NCBI GenBank assembly: GCA_008933995.1
Contig: WARS01000095.1
Location: 186,001-250,000, forward strand
Direction of reading: 5' to 3'
From: Datnioides undecimradiatus
Taxonomy: Eukaryota; Chordata; Actinopteri; Lobotiformes; Datnioididae
DNA length: 64,000 nt
Below are positions 12,421-23,640 of this stretch, piece after piece. The position numbers and the translations under genes are program-made. Each line of letters begins with the position of its first letter. Positions within the stretch are counted from its first letter, which is position 1. A model generated the notes under the pieces. The model was given only the letters and a program-made list of their open reading frames with translations. It did not search any database and was not told the origin of the DNA.

Positions 12421-13799
12421 AAGTCTCTCACTGACTCTGCGTCTGCTGCAGGCCTGCGGTGATCAGCCACATAAAGCAGAAAGGCGGTGTAATGAAGCCG
12501 GATGTATGTAATCTAATGTATTCTGTTTGCTGTCTTTTAGCAAGTAGCGTTTAAAGTTAATTAGGTGAAACCCCCACGAGGGTGTGGCAAGGTAGAAACT
12601 TGGATCACTGCAGAGGATCGCTGTAACGATCGGCCTGGAACGCCAGCCTGGAATGCCGGCCTGGAACGCCGGCCGCGCTCCTGATTTGCAGGTGAACGTA
12701 CCTGTCGCGTGTTTCCTGCGATGCAAACAATCAGAAACAAAATGACCCCACAGCCTGAAGCCTGAGTTCATGCAGGAACTAATCAGTGGCGACCCGACTA
12801 CAGTGAAGACAGGCCATGATGAAGCCTGGGCTGTTCAGCCGCAGGTGTCAAAACGCTGCTGGTGTTAGTAGAGAAGGATATCCAAAGACAGAGGAGACGA
12901 ACCCCTGGAGCAAAGGGATGAAAGTCCACCTGTTCGTCCATGTGATCCACGGTGCCGCACCAGCTCCTGAGAAGCCCACACACACGTTAGGTCCGGATGA
13001 TTGGGCTGATGAGAGCGCGGCGCGGCGTTAGAGTTACACCACTTCTTTGAGTTGAGCTCGTCCACCTCTCCTCGCTGCAGCCGCCAGTGTGTGAATGAAT
13101 TCAGCTTCAAAGCAGAGCCCCTCCACTTTTTATGGACCCTCTTAGCAAAAACACTTTCTGGGGCTCGTACTGTAGCTGTTCACACAAAGGAGTGCGAGAC
13201 TCATTCCCGCCGTCTGTGGACACTGTCTGCACGTGTGCATGCAGATAAAGCGAGTGCACGCCCTCCTTCCGTCTCTGGGAGAAAGGGGAAAGGGTTTCCT
13301 GAGCTGTTGAGGCGTGGGCTGCAGCACGGCGGAGGGAGAATAACAAGTGGCTGCTCGCTCGCACCCTTAATGCAAACACTGTTTACATGTAGCGCATTAG
13401 CACACGTGTTGAAGAAAAGCACTTTAATAGCTAAAAGTATTCAATTTAATGCACCACAGACTGCAGTGAATGGGAGGAGCATTTACATAAAGGGCAAGAG
13501 TGTGTGTTAACTTCTTCGCTCCGCTCCCGTCATCAGAGGGACTTTCCAGCATTAAGGAGTGGGCTAAATGACCTGTGCGTACCCACGGGCAGTCAGCAGG
13601 GCCTTCATGATCCAACCTGCCCTGCTGACGAAGGAAGAAAGAGGCTTTGTTTGCGTTTGTCCTGGATTCCCGTCTAATTTCTGCACGGCGTGGGCCGAGC
13701 TGGCTGCAGAGAAGCAGGGAGCTGCGGGCCTCAGAGGCGGCGGTGGCGCGGCTCGTCTGTCCGCCGTGTTCCCCGCGTCTCTGCTCTGTGTGTGAGAAA
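12421..13799. other. Unique non-genic sequence
   Basis: Contains one 13-bp triplicated repeat (listed separately). A plus-strand frame at 13052-13510 is open by chance composition and resembles nothing recognised. Confidence 0.6.
12631..12674. repeat. 13-bp tandem repeat, 3.4 copies
   Basis: Units CGGCCTGGAACGC, CAGCCTGGAATGC, CGGCCTGGAACGC, then CGGCC. The rotated unit GGCCTGGAACGCC matches the unit of another triplicated 13-mer at 54303-54341 at 11 of 13 positions. Confidence 0.9.
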
Positions 13800-14000
13800 T
13801 GAGCTTTAAATGATTTGACGATCAGGATAATGAGATATAACACACGTGCCTGGCGAGGACAGATGTCTCCCTAATGTGTTGAGAACATATGCAGGTTGTA
13901 TTGTGTACAGGCACAATGCTTCTGTGGAGTAATTAGGTGATGCTGCACAGATGCTGCAAACACTCCCACACAAAGCCAGTGGGATAAAAAACACTTTTCA
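13800..14000. promoter_or_regulatory. Candidate conserved non-coding element
   Basis: AT-rich unique block with TTTAAATGATTTG, GGATAATGAGATATAA, GGAGTAATTAGGTG and GGGATAAAAAACAC words (GATA- and homeodomain-type cores). Conservation is untested. Confidence 0.3.
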
Positions 14001-15867
14001 GAAGTTAAAATAAATCTTTCAAAGCAGGGATGGATGACGTGTTGTCTCAGCTCGGTGTGGGAATCGATCCCAGGATTGATTTTAGTGCATGAAGTGCTTT
14101 GTCACCTTTCTGTGAATAATCTGAGCAGGAGCATCAGCACCATTAGAGCCCTGCTCTGCACTCACCACGTTCTGCTGCTGCTTTCTCCCCATTCAGAGGC
14201 TGCACACAGCCGCCGTCCTCCCTTTGATACAGGAGCACACTTAAGCACCAAATGAAGTTGTTGTGCTGATGTTTGACCAGCTACACACATGAAAACACAA
14301 ACACTGATCATGTCACAGCGTCAGTCCTCTGCAGTAAACACAGCGCCGCCTTCAAAGGCCGCTGCTGCCGTCAATACGAGACAAACACAGCAGCAACGTG
14401 ATGATTCAGAGCGAGCAAACAGGAACCACTGTCCGCCTGTGGAAGCACGACTCATCTCAGCTCCCTGCTGCACAAACATGAGGCACAGCGGCCGCATGGC
14501 TCTTACCCTCAGCTCACACCGCAGCTGCACGCAGTTACATGCTGCTGCATCATGCAGTCAGCAGTCACGCCCTCGTGCTCATACAGTAAAAGGGAAATGT
14601 TTGAGATCGAAGACAAGGCCGCTCGTTATTTCATGTCCTCCTGTTTCAGGTTGCAGCTCAGCCTCCGTCTGTCGGCCACTGAGCAAAGGATTGTGGGTTG
14701 CAGGAGCCAGAAGAGCATAAATGCAACCAGAAGCAGCGGCGCTTCGTGGTATTTTTGTGTATCAGGACACACTAAATCTTTCCCCGGCGTTTAAACAGCA
14801 CGGTGGTTTGGTGATTGGTTCTCAGCCCGAAGGTCCAAAGCCATTTAACAACTGAGCGAGGCTGTAATTAAGGCAGAGATGCTTTGAGCTAAATGCTAAC
14901 TTTAGACTGCATCATCTTAGTGCAGTGTGTTAGCATGCGATCACTGACCAATCAGAACAAAGACAAAGCGCGGCCGCGGCTGACGGGAGCGTCACTTCGT
15001 CAGGTGACAGATCATCAGTGCTGATGTGACTGAGCGCTGATGTTAGATGTTCACTGAGGTTTATCTCAGTTTACTGTGACTGTGTATCACGCCACGGCTG
15101 AAAGTAGTCCCCCACAAAGGCTCTAGCTCTGTCTCGTTCACTTTTGTTGGAAATGAGTTTTATAAAGAGACTTGAAACCAGACGGATGTGTTTGAGACGA
15201 ACAGGAGTAAACGGGCTCGGGTCTGAGAAGGAGCGTCAGGCGACTCAGAGACGATCAAACCGACTCACACACACCTTGTCACCTGCACCATGCAGCAAAA
15301 CCGACTGGCTCAAAAACAGGTTTTCTGTGTTCGCCTCGTCTGTTTCATGCTTTGGTGCAGGATTTAGGGACGCAGGAGTCAAACTGTGAACACGTTGTTT
15401 TATACTTTGCTTTATTAATATTAACGCCTCTGAAAATCACGATGTTCCTGTTTTATTGTCCTCTTGCGCGTGTGAAGTGGGAGCGGCTGTGATGTCGCCT
15501 GGTCTCGCCCCCACATAAACAGCAGTTCATGGTTACAGAGTCGCTTCAGATTTAAGCCTCGTTTCCTGGAGCTTTAGGTCAAATGAAATGCTTCTTGCCC
15601 TTTTAATGGAGCTGGATCACATAAATACAGACAAACATAACGTTTACGCATCCATTACTGCACGCTGAGCGCTCACGGGCGTAAAGGACACCAGCTGATG
15701 TGTGCGCAGTGTCTTCAGGGCGGCGCTGACCTTGGTTCACCCGGTGCTGCACCTCCAGCCTCACAGCTCAGCCGCAGGAGGTAAACCGACCTGACGATGA
15801 ATCCGCCTCTGCACAGCTCGAGCTCGCATTCCTCTGAAATCCAGGGATGACCACCTCCCCCACATCG
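14001..15867. other. Unique non-genic sequence
   Basis: Nothing assignable. A 143-codon plus-strand frame at 14289-14720 is Ser/Arg/Gln-rich, lacks family resemblance and has no splice context I can support. A (CA)8 run lies at 15868-15884. Confidence 0.55.
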
Positions 15868-16129
15868 CACACACACACACACACTCAGAGCAAGACGCTC
15901 AGTGTGTTTCCCCAGATTCTGATCAATGTGCCCGTTGCAGCGCTGACACACATACAAGAGCAGGTAAGAGGCGCGGACTGAGCACGTGCACGCCGGCCGC
16001 CGAGTGATGGAGGGAAGGCATTAAGGAATATTGCTGCACAAGTTTGAGGAGGACGCCGTCTCTCCTGTCCGTCATTTCTACCTATTCATGCTTTCAATAA
16101 CCCCGCCTCCCCCCCTCTCTGTTTCTGTA

Positions 16130-16330
16130 TCTCTATTGTATCTCCCCTCACTGTCACACACACCGTTCTCCCTGGAGGCTGGGCTGAGTGGATCAATGCA
16201 GCTGGTCCCTGCCTGTGTGTGTGTGTTGATCAGTGTGCACGTGCACTGATCAATGGTGATTACCTGAAACCCTCTGCTCTTTGTAATTACGAAGTGAGGA
16301 GTGATTGGCACTGTGCCACGGGCCATTGCC
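16130..16330. promoter_or_regulatory. Candidate regulatory element with palindrome and NFI-like site
   Basis: The block contains an inverted repeat with 10-bp perfect arms TTGATCAGTG/CACTGATCAA (16226-16253) around TGCACGTG, so that an E-box CACGTG sits at the centre. It also has a TAATTAC homeodomain-type core near 16284 and TTGGCACTGTGCCAC at 16305-16319, which fits the nuclear factor I palindrome TTGGC-N5-GCCAA except for the last bases. Function is inference. Confidence 0.4.
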
Positions 16331-16340
16331 ATCAGGAATG

Positions 16341-16520
16341 CTCACACACGCTCACACACACGCACACACATGCTCACACACACATATACACGCTCACACA
16401 CACACACACACATGCACACACGCTCACACACACGCACACACATGCTCACACACACATATACACGCTCACACACACACACACACGCTCACACACACACATT
16501 CACACGCTCACACACACACA
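16341..16520. repeat. CA-rich compound microsatellite with 72-bp tandem duplication
   Basis: CA runs interrupted by CT, CG, TG and TATA. The pattern of interruptions repeats with a 72-bp period: the CGCTC junctions at 16349 and 16421, and the TGCTC junctions at 16371 and 16443. This points to a unit duplication on top of dinucleotide slippage. Confidence 0.9.
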
Positions 16521-16635
16521 GGGGGAGTTTATGGCTGGTTGACTTCCATTGTTATTTGTCGTTCTGGAGTTGATGATGTACACGTGCTCGCTCGACTGAG
16601 TACCAACTTAAAATGAACACACAGCCATTTGAAAC

Positions 16636-16665
16636 AGACACACACACACACACACACGCACACAC
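16636..16665. repeat. (CA)n microsatellite
   Basis: CA run with one CG interruption. Confidence 0.95.
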
Positions 16666-18509
16666 TACAGTGACTGTATGTGTTGCGTCGTTCTTTGCGC
16701 ATGAAAAGCGAATGAAGAAGCCAAACAGCGTCTGCCCCCCCCGTCTGTTTGTGCGTCTCTCTCTTTATGAACTAAGCCGTGCTGTAGCTGCAGCTCTCTT
16801 CGTAGTCACAGACCAAAGGCAACAATCTGGAGGTCACTTACAGCCAATCCTCTTACACTGCCCCCCAATCCCTGTTTAGCAGCTTGACTGCTTAAGCCCG
16901 AGCCACTTTGCATGAGCGTTCCCTGGCAGTGAGCAACACCCCCACACCCCCCCGAGCAGCATTGTCTTATTCGGGTGGCGAGCGAGGCTAATTATGGCGT
17001 TTGGTTTCCGATCCATCTTCAGCTCTTAGTTTTATTTCTGTTCTGGTTGACACGCTGGAAGCCTGCAGCCCGGGCTTGGCCAGCAGCGTTGTTGTGCAGG
17101 GAGCGGACTGAGTGACTCAGCTGTGAGAAAAGGCCGAAGACACAGCTCCTGAACGCACGACGCAACACTTCAGACGAGGAACAGGGCGCCGCCTCTGGGC
17201 CGACGGGCAGGCTTTAGGTTCGAGCTCGACATCAGGGCTGAGACTCGTCACCAGCTCCTTTAATAATCAGTGAGTTTGAACGATTCTTACAGGAAAAGCC
17301 GTCAGGCGTCTCTGATTCCAGCTGCTCACGTGTGAATGTTCTCTGGTTCCTTTTGACGTTTTACAGACGAAGAAGCGATCAGTACTGAAGCAAACAGGAC
17401 AGTCGTCAGACGCTGACTGAGAGTAACAAGTTACTGGATTACACAGTAATCCCTGTTAGATTACATCTCATGGTAAACGTGGGTTAACCTCCTGCTGGTT
17501 AGCTTCACTGATGATATATCTTGTATTCATCGGCTTGCTGTGTATGAATGAGTCAGAGCGAGATGCTAAAGCTAAAATCGATGAGCGTATGTCTGTTAGC
17601 ATCGAATGTCGCCTCACGCGGGTTAACATCACACTGCATTCACTTTATTATTTTCCTCTTTAAGTTTCAGGCACTGTGGGGGGCAGTGATTGGACGTTTG
17701 TATCCAAACAGCTGATGAAAGAGCCGGCGATGGTGATGCATGAACAAACGTCACTGTTAGCGTAGCTTCGTCGCTCTGCTTGAGCTAATGCTAAGCTCCA
17801 TTTGTGTCACACAGGGTTGCATCCATTGACAGCAAGAGTCCACGTCCTTCATCGGAGTAAGAGTCTGTGGTTTGGCAGGAGGAAGAGGGGCACCGAGCCA
17901 ATCCCAAGTCCCTCACAGGTCGGACCTGTTCCCTTCATGCCGACCTGCAGGGTGGAGGTGCATCGTGGGACGTCGCTCAGTTGACTCTGACGTCTTTCTG
18001 CTCTGGCGTTGTGTCTGCTGCGTAGACGTTCCTCTGTGGTGCTTTCACCTCCCAGCCCAAAGTAAATGAAAGAAAGCCAAACTGAATTAAACATGTCTGC
18101 AACATATCACCGGCTGCTGGGTCTAAATCAGGGAGCGAGGGAGACGAGGGAGAGCAACTGCAGCACACTTCGCTAATCTGGATAACTACAATCCCTTTAA
18201 GTCCTCTTGTTTACAGGAGAGAGGAGTCATAGCTCCCACCGGCAGCAGTGCTGGCAAGGTTACGCTCAGAATGTAATCTGGCACAGACGAGTGTTTATCT
18301 GCCCCAAACTGCAGTCAGAAACGAGATCTGTGGGATTACTCTGTGCAAACGTGGTAATGAAATCGCTCCTCACTCACTTCCTCTCGCAGGTAATTCTTCC
18401 AAAAGTCTCGCAGCTGCAGCCGCGACACATGATTAGTTTGCTGGAGCCACAAACAAGTGTGGGAGAGGCAGGATTCATGAGCTGATTGGTCCGTTGGTCA
18501 TGACCCCAT
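16666..18509. other. Unique non-genic sequence
   Basis: Nothing assignable was seen. No open frame with family resemblance. Confidence 0.6.
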
Positions 18510-18735
18510 GTTACCTTACATTACAGAGACTGTATTTAAAGATGGCCGCCGCATCGCCACCTGTGCACATGTAAAGGCAAATATCCTGGATACAGGCGCC
18601 GCCGTCTTGCTCTTGTGACATCATACGGAGTCAGTCTATGCATAGTGACCATGGTATGGAGGTCCCACCCACTGGACTGTCAATCATGATGTCATAGCCC
18701 CTTTTCACAGCATCAACTAACTGATTAGGTCCACT
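18510..18735. repeat. Possible dispersed repeat fragment
   Basis: The stretch (TATTTAAAGATGGCCGCCG, GGAGTCAGTCTATGCATAG, a TCCCACCCACTGGACTGTCAATCATGATGTCA-like segment at 18662-18693) resembles a dispersed fish intergenic repeat from memory. The family is not known to me and a repeat-library search is needed. Confidence 0.3.
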
Positions 18736-18749
18736 GACATGAAGGGGAC

Positions 18750-18925
18750 GGGGCTTATGAGGTGTGCTGCAGTCAGGCACCAGGGGGCGGGGCTTATGAG
18801 CTGTGCTGCAGCCGGACACCAGGGGGCGGGGCTTATGAGCTGTACTGCAGCCAGGCACCGGGGGTGGGGCTTATGAGCTGTACTGCAGCCAGACACCAGG
18901 GGGCGGGGCTTATGAGCTGTACTGC
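18750..18925. repeat. 39-bp minisatellite carrying GC boxes and CTCF-like cores
   Basis: GGGGCTTATGAGCTG begins at 18750, 18789, 18828, 18866 and 18905, giving a period of 38-39 bp and about 4.5 copies. Each junction has a GC-rich core: CACCAGGGGGCGGGGC at 18778, 18817 and 18894, and a mutated form at 18856. This word contains a GC box (GGGGCGGGGC) and fits the CTCF core CCASYAGRKGGCR at 12 of 13 positions in three copies (18777-18789, 18816-18828, 18893-18905). As 39 is a multiple of three, a minus-strand frame reads a 13-residue repeat; I regard that as incidental. Confidence 0.9.
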
Positions 18926-19841
18926 TGTGTTGTCAGCTTTACAGTCGGTGGTCAGAGCAGTACGTGCTCAGAGTTCTGTTGTTCTCTTACTGCTGCCAGC
19001 GCTGGTTGTTTCTTTCAAGTCCTCTGTGATGTAGCAGTGCAGGCTAACTGCCGGCGGCTAGCTGCCAGGTGATCGTGCACCTGTGAGACTCTGCGCAGGG
19101 TGCAGGCTCCCCAGGACAGGGAGGCTTCAAAGTCTTCTCACAAACAAAGTGAAGGAAAAGTGTGGATTGATCTGCAGCAACAGACACTGAAGTCCAACTG
19201 TCACCACTGAGAGACATCACAAACAAAGGTGTCAGAGGTGTTTCTGTGACTAAAACTGTTGATAATATGAAATACGAAATATTATCATTAATATTCTGGG
19301 TTATATGAGTGTGAATTTGACTTAGCCGAACTAGAAAAACTGAAATATTTGATTTAATCTGGACTAAAGTCTAAATAAAAACAGAATCAATTAAATTAAT
19401 TTAATTATAATAAATTACTGATGTTTTTCTTTAATTAAGAAATGAAACATCCAGACTTTAGGTTGAAAAACGTCTTGAGAAAAGTGAGAAAAAGACGTTT
19501 GACACGGGACAAAGAGTTTGCACCTGCAGCTGCACACACCTGACACTCCTGCTGCGTCTCACCGTGCTGATTGGTTTGTCGTCCGTCACGAGGTTGTGTT
19601 CGTACAAAAACAGGGAACAGGAAAAACAAATGCAGAGTGGAGGAACTGAGCTGCTGCAACAACGCCAACATCACAGGGAGCAGCTGAAACATACAAGGAA
19701 GAAGCTGCACTGACAATCAGCTGAGAGGGAGGAGTCAGCAGACACAGGTGAGCCGAATCAGACAGGTGAGGAGACCTGAAACAAAGCAAACAGGAAACAG
19801 GAAGGAAATGTTTAACCAAACTGCACTGATTCATATTTCAA

Positions 19842-19842
<1 letters not shown>
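18926..19842. other. Non-genic, partly AT-rich, possible old retroelement piece
   Basis: 19250-19440 is AT-rich unique sequence. 19680-19810 read on the minus strand resembles the CACCTGTGTCTG/TTTCCTGTTTG style of fish LTR or SINE remnants, but I cannot assign it. Confidence 0.4.

Positions 19843-19887
<45 letters not shown>
19843..19887. repeat. (CA)22 microsatellite
   Basis: 45-bp pure CA run. A (GT)8 run lies at about 19994-20010. Confidence 0.95.
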
Positions 19888-19888
<1 letters not shown>

Positions 19889-21424
19889 AGAGCCATGCAC
19901 TGATTGTGTGTATCAGTAAATAACATGAAGCAGTTGCATGTCTGCGATGTCTGCATCAGCAGCTGCAGGTCACCTGGGCTCATGTTAATATAATGTGTGT
20001 GTGTGTGTGTGATGGAGGTGTCACCTTCCTGATGATCAATATGATCCATGATCAATAATCAGTGCTCATGTAATTCATTGGTGCTGGAGCGTCTGAACCT
20101 GCAGGTGTAACTGCAGCCGGCCTGATTCATCCTGAACAGGAAACAGAAACCACGACGTGCAACGTCTCGTAAACAGATGCTGTTTGTTTGCAAACCCCCG
20201 CTGTGGCGCGGCCGCCCGGGTCCAAACGGGACTGAGTCCAGGCAGAGGCAGCGTGTCTGCAGGGAGACATCATAAATCAACCGTCTTCATGCAATTTAGA
20301 AAAACACATGAAAGCGTGTGCAGACGAGTCAAATCCACAAGTGGCCAAACGACTCCAGATGTCGGGCGACGGTCTCTCTCTGTCTTCACAGGAAGATAAA
20401 AAGCACTGTGCCGTTTGTCCCCGGAGGCCGAGGCAGGAGGACGTGACGGAGGTGGAGATGGATGGAGACGTTTCTCTGACAAGTGCAGAGCTGCTGGATG
20501 GTTCAGAGCAGGCCTCACAGAGCGTCTCCCAGCTCAGATGCAGTCGTCAACTCACGTCTGAGTTTCTTTCAAAGCGGCTGAAACACAGGGATTCTGGGTA
20601 TTTAGCCCTTTTCGACTCTGAGACGCTGACAGACGTTTGGAAACTTTGTCCCTCGGCAGGAAAAATGTTTTTCCATTGAAGGAAAGTGACGACACGCTGA
20701 GCTGGTTTCAGACCTGCAGGTTGTTTGAAGGGTTTTTATTATTCACCCATTCATCATTCATCACTCCTGACAAAGACTCAGGCTGGAAACTGCATGAAAA
20801 GAGCTGTTATGACATGAGATCAGATGAGGAGACAGTCCCACCTGTCCTGCCAACAGGATATAGTTAGCTTAGCTTAGCATAAAGAATGGAACCAGGGAGA
20901 AGCAGCTAGCCTAGCTCTGTCCAAAGCTAACAATGTCAACTTTACTGAACTGTACAGACCTGGGAGCAGAGCAGATCTCCCACCTCTTGAGTGATCTGAT
21001 TGGCTGCCTGAGCAGCAGCGAGGTCTTCAAACATCGACATCTTTACTCACTTTGTCTTTTCCTGCAAACCCAAAGCTGATAAATGTTTTATTCTGAGTGT
21101 CACTCCGACGCCCTGCTAACACAACATTTAAGTCTATTGTATAACAGGTACAGAGATAGAAATAGACCTTATCTCGAGCGCGGACGTCCTGTCAAAGCTC
21201 CGTCACTCTGCTTTTACTTCAAGACACTCCAGTTAATTGTTTTGAAGCCATGCACTTTGCAGATTAATCATATCTCTTTACATTATTTCTATATGCATCA
21301 GCCCGGCCGACTGACAACGTGCAAATTGCCTTTAATTAAGTGAAGGATGGAACAATAAAAGAAGAGATGTGACAGGAGGGAGCTGGTGAGGAGGCATTCG
21401 GATCCATTTTATAGTACATGCAGA
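19888..21424. other. Unique non-genic sequence with one dispersed repeat
   Basis: No gene. A plus-strand frame at 20308-20679 (123 codons) has no recognisable domain. The only assignable item is the dispersed repeat at 20874-20934. Confidence 0.55.
20874..20934 (+). repeat. Dispersed fish repeat, AGCTTAGCATAAAGA type, copy 1
   Basis: TTAGCTTAGCTTAGCATAAA is followed by a GGAACCAGGGAGAAGCAGCTAG-like segment and CTCTGTCCAAAG. A second copy in the same orientation lies at 60774-60841, with the same order of words and scattered substitutions. It resembles a dispersed repeat very common in percomorph fish genomes (recollection); the element class is unknown to me. Confidence 0.6.
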
Positions 21425-21740
21425 TTGAGAGGCAGAAGGCGAGCTGGTCTGCAAAGATGTGTTTGCAGTTGCACCTTTGAAGAAGCAACAGATGTGCGCT
21501 GGCGCAGACCCTGAGGCGTCGCATTCCAGAGCTGTGGGCCAGCAGCACTGAAAGCCCTGTCATCCATGGAGCAGAGCCTGCACCGAGGAGTGGAGAGCAG
21601 ATGGGCAGGGGCGTGCAGGGATGGAGAAGAGTGAATATGCAGGGAGGGGCCACGCTGTGCAGGGACCTGAAGACAGGGAGAAGGACTTTGTAGTGCAGGC
21701 TGTGCTGAGCTGAGAGCCAGTGCAGGTGCTGCAGGGACGG
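21425..21740 (-). mobile_element. CR1/L2-type LINE remnant, 3' end of the reverse-transcriptase ORF, frameshifted
   Basis: Two minus-strand frames together carry the C-terminal hallmarks of fish non-LTR retrotransposon reverse transcriptases. The first frame has LQHLHWLSAQ...YKVLL...LHSVAPP at about 21734-21640, corresponding to the family's HLHWLPV...YKIL...LHGLAP segment. After a frameshift around 21610-21570 the second frame has DDRAFSAAGPQLWN at 21564-21523 and QLQTHLC near 21451, matching the family's DRAFSAAAPRLWNSLP...LKTHLF ending. The copy is truncated at its 5' side, lacks the catalytic reverse-transcriptase motifs and has drifted, so it is a dead fossil. The CR1/L2/Rex assignment is from family knowledge; the exact subfamily is uncertain. 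Confidence 0.75.
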
Positions 21741-22689
21741 GGAGGCACCGTGCCACCAGGTCCTCGTGTGACGGACAACCGTCACAGCGGGATTCTGTGT
21801 TTCAGGACAAACAAACCAAACTTTGGGTTGAAACGCACAAGATTTCAGTCCCGGTGGATTGGGCCACACTCTTGGTTACCATGGTAACAGCAACAGCAGT
21901 TTAGGACTACAGAGCTCTTGGAGCAACAAATGTTCCTGGTGCAGCTAAGCTTTGTTGGAGATACTGTGCTGATGAAACTCAGACCAGTCAGTCATTATAA
22001 CAAACTCCGTCTGATCACATGCTGCGCGCCGAGCTGCAGGCGACGGACTGCAGCTCGATGCACAGCAGCTCAGTGCGGCTGCTGCAGACTCTTCCTGCAA
22101 CAGTTACAACAGATTCACTGTCAGACGATCGGCAACAGAACAGCTCAGTGTCGAAACACGTTGTGTTTCCTGTGGCTGCGTCACAATAAAAGCAGTGCAG
22201 TGTTTCAATAATTCTGTGCTTTTAATGTGAAGTCACAGCAGCAGGAAGTGCTGTGTCGGCATTAGCTCAATGCAGCTGTGATGCGGCTGCAGAGGAGAGG
22301 GCAGAGGCTGATACCAGATCAGATCAAACAGCAACAACAGCTGTTAATGTCATTGCTGCATTGTTCTGAATCCAGCACGGGAAAGGACGACTCCAACAAC
22401 AACAACAACAACAACAACTTTATTTATACAGTTCATATCTGCTGTGTGAGTTCTACCTTGTCACTGTGCATGTGTTGCAGGACCTGGACAGTTGAACAGG
22501 CGCAGGTGGACTCGTGCAGGAGTAAACGGACTCTGAGCTCAGGTTCTGCAGCCGGAGCGTGTCACGTGCACGTGTTACTGCAGCATGTTTGCACTGACAG
22601 CAGATGAGTCGGTTGGCACAGAGACGAGGTGTGTCAAAGACTGAATGAAACGGTTTTTAATGATCACTGGCTTATTTTGATAAACCGGT
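21741..22689. other. Unique non-genic sequence
   Basis: Nothing assignable except a (CAA)8 run at 22394-22418. Confidence 0.6.
22394..22418. repeat. (CAA)8 microsatellite
   Basis: Pure CAA trinucleotide run. Confidence 0.95.
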
Positions 22690-23110
22690 CTCTTGAGCTC
22701 CTCCGTTCGTCTCTTCCTCAGCTCGGGCTCTTAATTACGCCCACGTGAAGAAACTTTTGCAGGTAGCTCAAATGTTTGGCGGTATTTTCTGAGAGCCATT
22801 ATCCCCTCGAGCATGTTCCCCGTGATTATTGGTGGGTCGAGGTGCAAAGCGCAGCCTAATCAGTGATGAATGCCCTCCTGGTTGTTTTTGCTGTACGCGA
22901 GCCCGTGCCTCTCCAATCACCTGCGCGCTCATTAAGCAGCCATTGTGCCGGGGCCGGGTTCAGGAGGTGGTTTGATAATTGACGACAGTTCAATCGAGAT
23001 TAAAAACTAAAGAGAGAATGGGAGCTGATTATCTCGTCCTCCTCCCCGTTTTGCAATCTGCAGCGCCATTAGTTCTCCTCTGTGTCACCACCTTTGTGTG
23101 TCACCTTCAG
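22690..23110. promoter_or_regulatory. Candidate conserved non-coding element
   Basis: Unique block with an unusually high density of regulatory cores: TTAATTA at 22731-22737, GATTATTGG at 22823-22831, CCAATCACC near 22913, CTCATTAAGCAGCCATTGTG at 22928-22947 (homeodomain plus SOX-type), TTGATAATTGAC near 22972, and ATCGAGATTAAAAAC. No frame is open across it. It has the texture of vertebrate developmental enhancers; alignment to other fish would decide. Confidence 0.4.
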
Positions 23111-23499
23111 AAATAATGAACTAATTCAGCTCGTGTGGAACTGTATGTGTGTTTAGGCTGCATGTGTACATGATGTGTGTGTGTGTGTGTGTGTGTGTGA
23201 CATCTGTCTGTCACGCTCTTCTTTAAGATCACATGATGTGCAGCTGCGCGCCGTGTCTCTCTGTGTGCACGGTGGTAATGTCAGAGTGATGGCAGCCATT
23301 TTGTGCCCCCCCCCCCGCTCCTTTGACCCTTGAAGGGACTGAAATGCATCCTGGGACATGCTCACACACAAACGCAAACACATGCACACACATGGTGAAG
23401 GTCATTCAGTGCCCCCCCATGCAGTCCCTCCGTGTCTCTCACACGATGCACTGCTGCATCGTGTGTTTACCTGTATTCCTGCAGCCATGATGCATTAAC
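23111..23499. other. Non-genic with GT and C runs
   Basis: (GT)12 at 23174-23198 and an 11-bp C run at 23306-23316. No gene. Confidence 0.75.
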
Positions 23500-23640
23500 C
23501 TACATGCTGCACATGTGTATGCATTCTGCAGGGAATCAAACCTGTGACCCTGAGAGTGTCGGTGCCTTGCACTAACCCACTGAGAGCACGCAGCACCGCA
23601 AGAACACACCAAAGCATTCCTAACGGGGGCCTGTCAGGAA
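23500..23640 (-). mobile_element. tRNA-derived SINE fragment
   Basis: On the minus strand GTGCTCTCAGTGGGTTAGTGC (23589-23569) resembles a tRNA A-box region. It is followed about 27 bp later by GGTTTGATTCC (23542-23532), one base from the Pol III B-box GGTTCGANTCC. The spacing is that of a tRNA head. No cloverleaf acceptor stem is evident, so it is more likely the head of a degenerate SINE than a tRNA gene. The outer limits are approximate. Confidence 0.55.

Noticed and set aside
21336..21869. 177-codon minus-strand frame as a host gene
   Set aside because: Its recognisable part is the C-terminal region of a LINE reverse transcriptase, broken by a frameshift, so it is a retroelement fossil.
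23522..23590. tRNA gene on the minus strand
   Set aside because: A- and B-box-like words are present, but I could not build acceptor and anticodon stems, so a SINE head is more likely.
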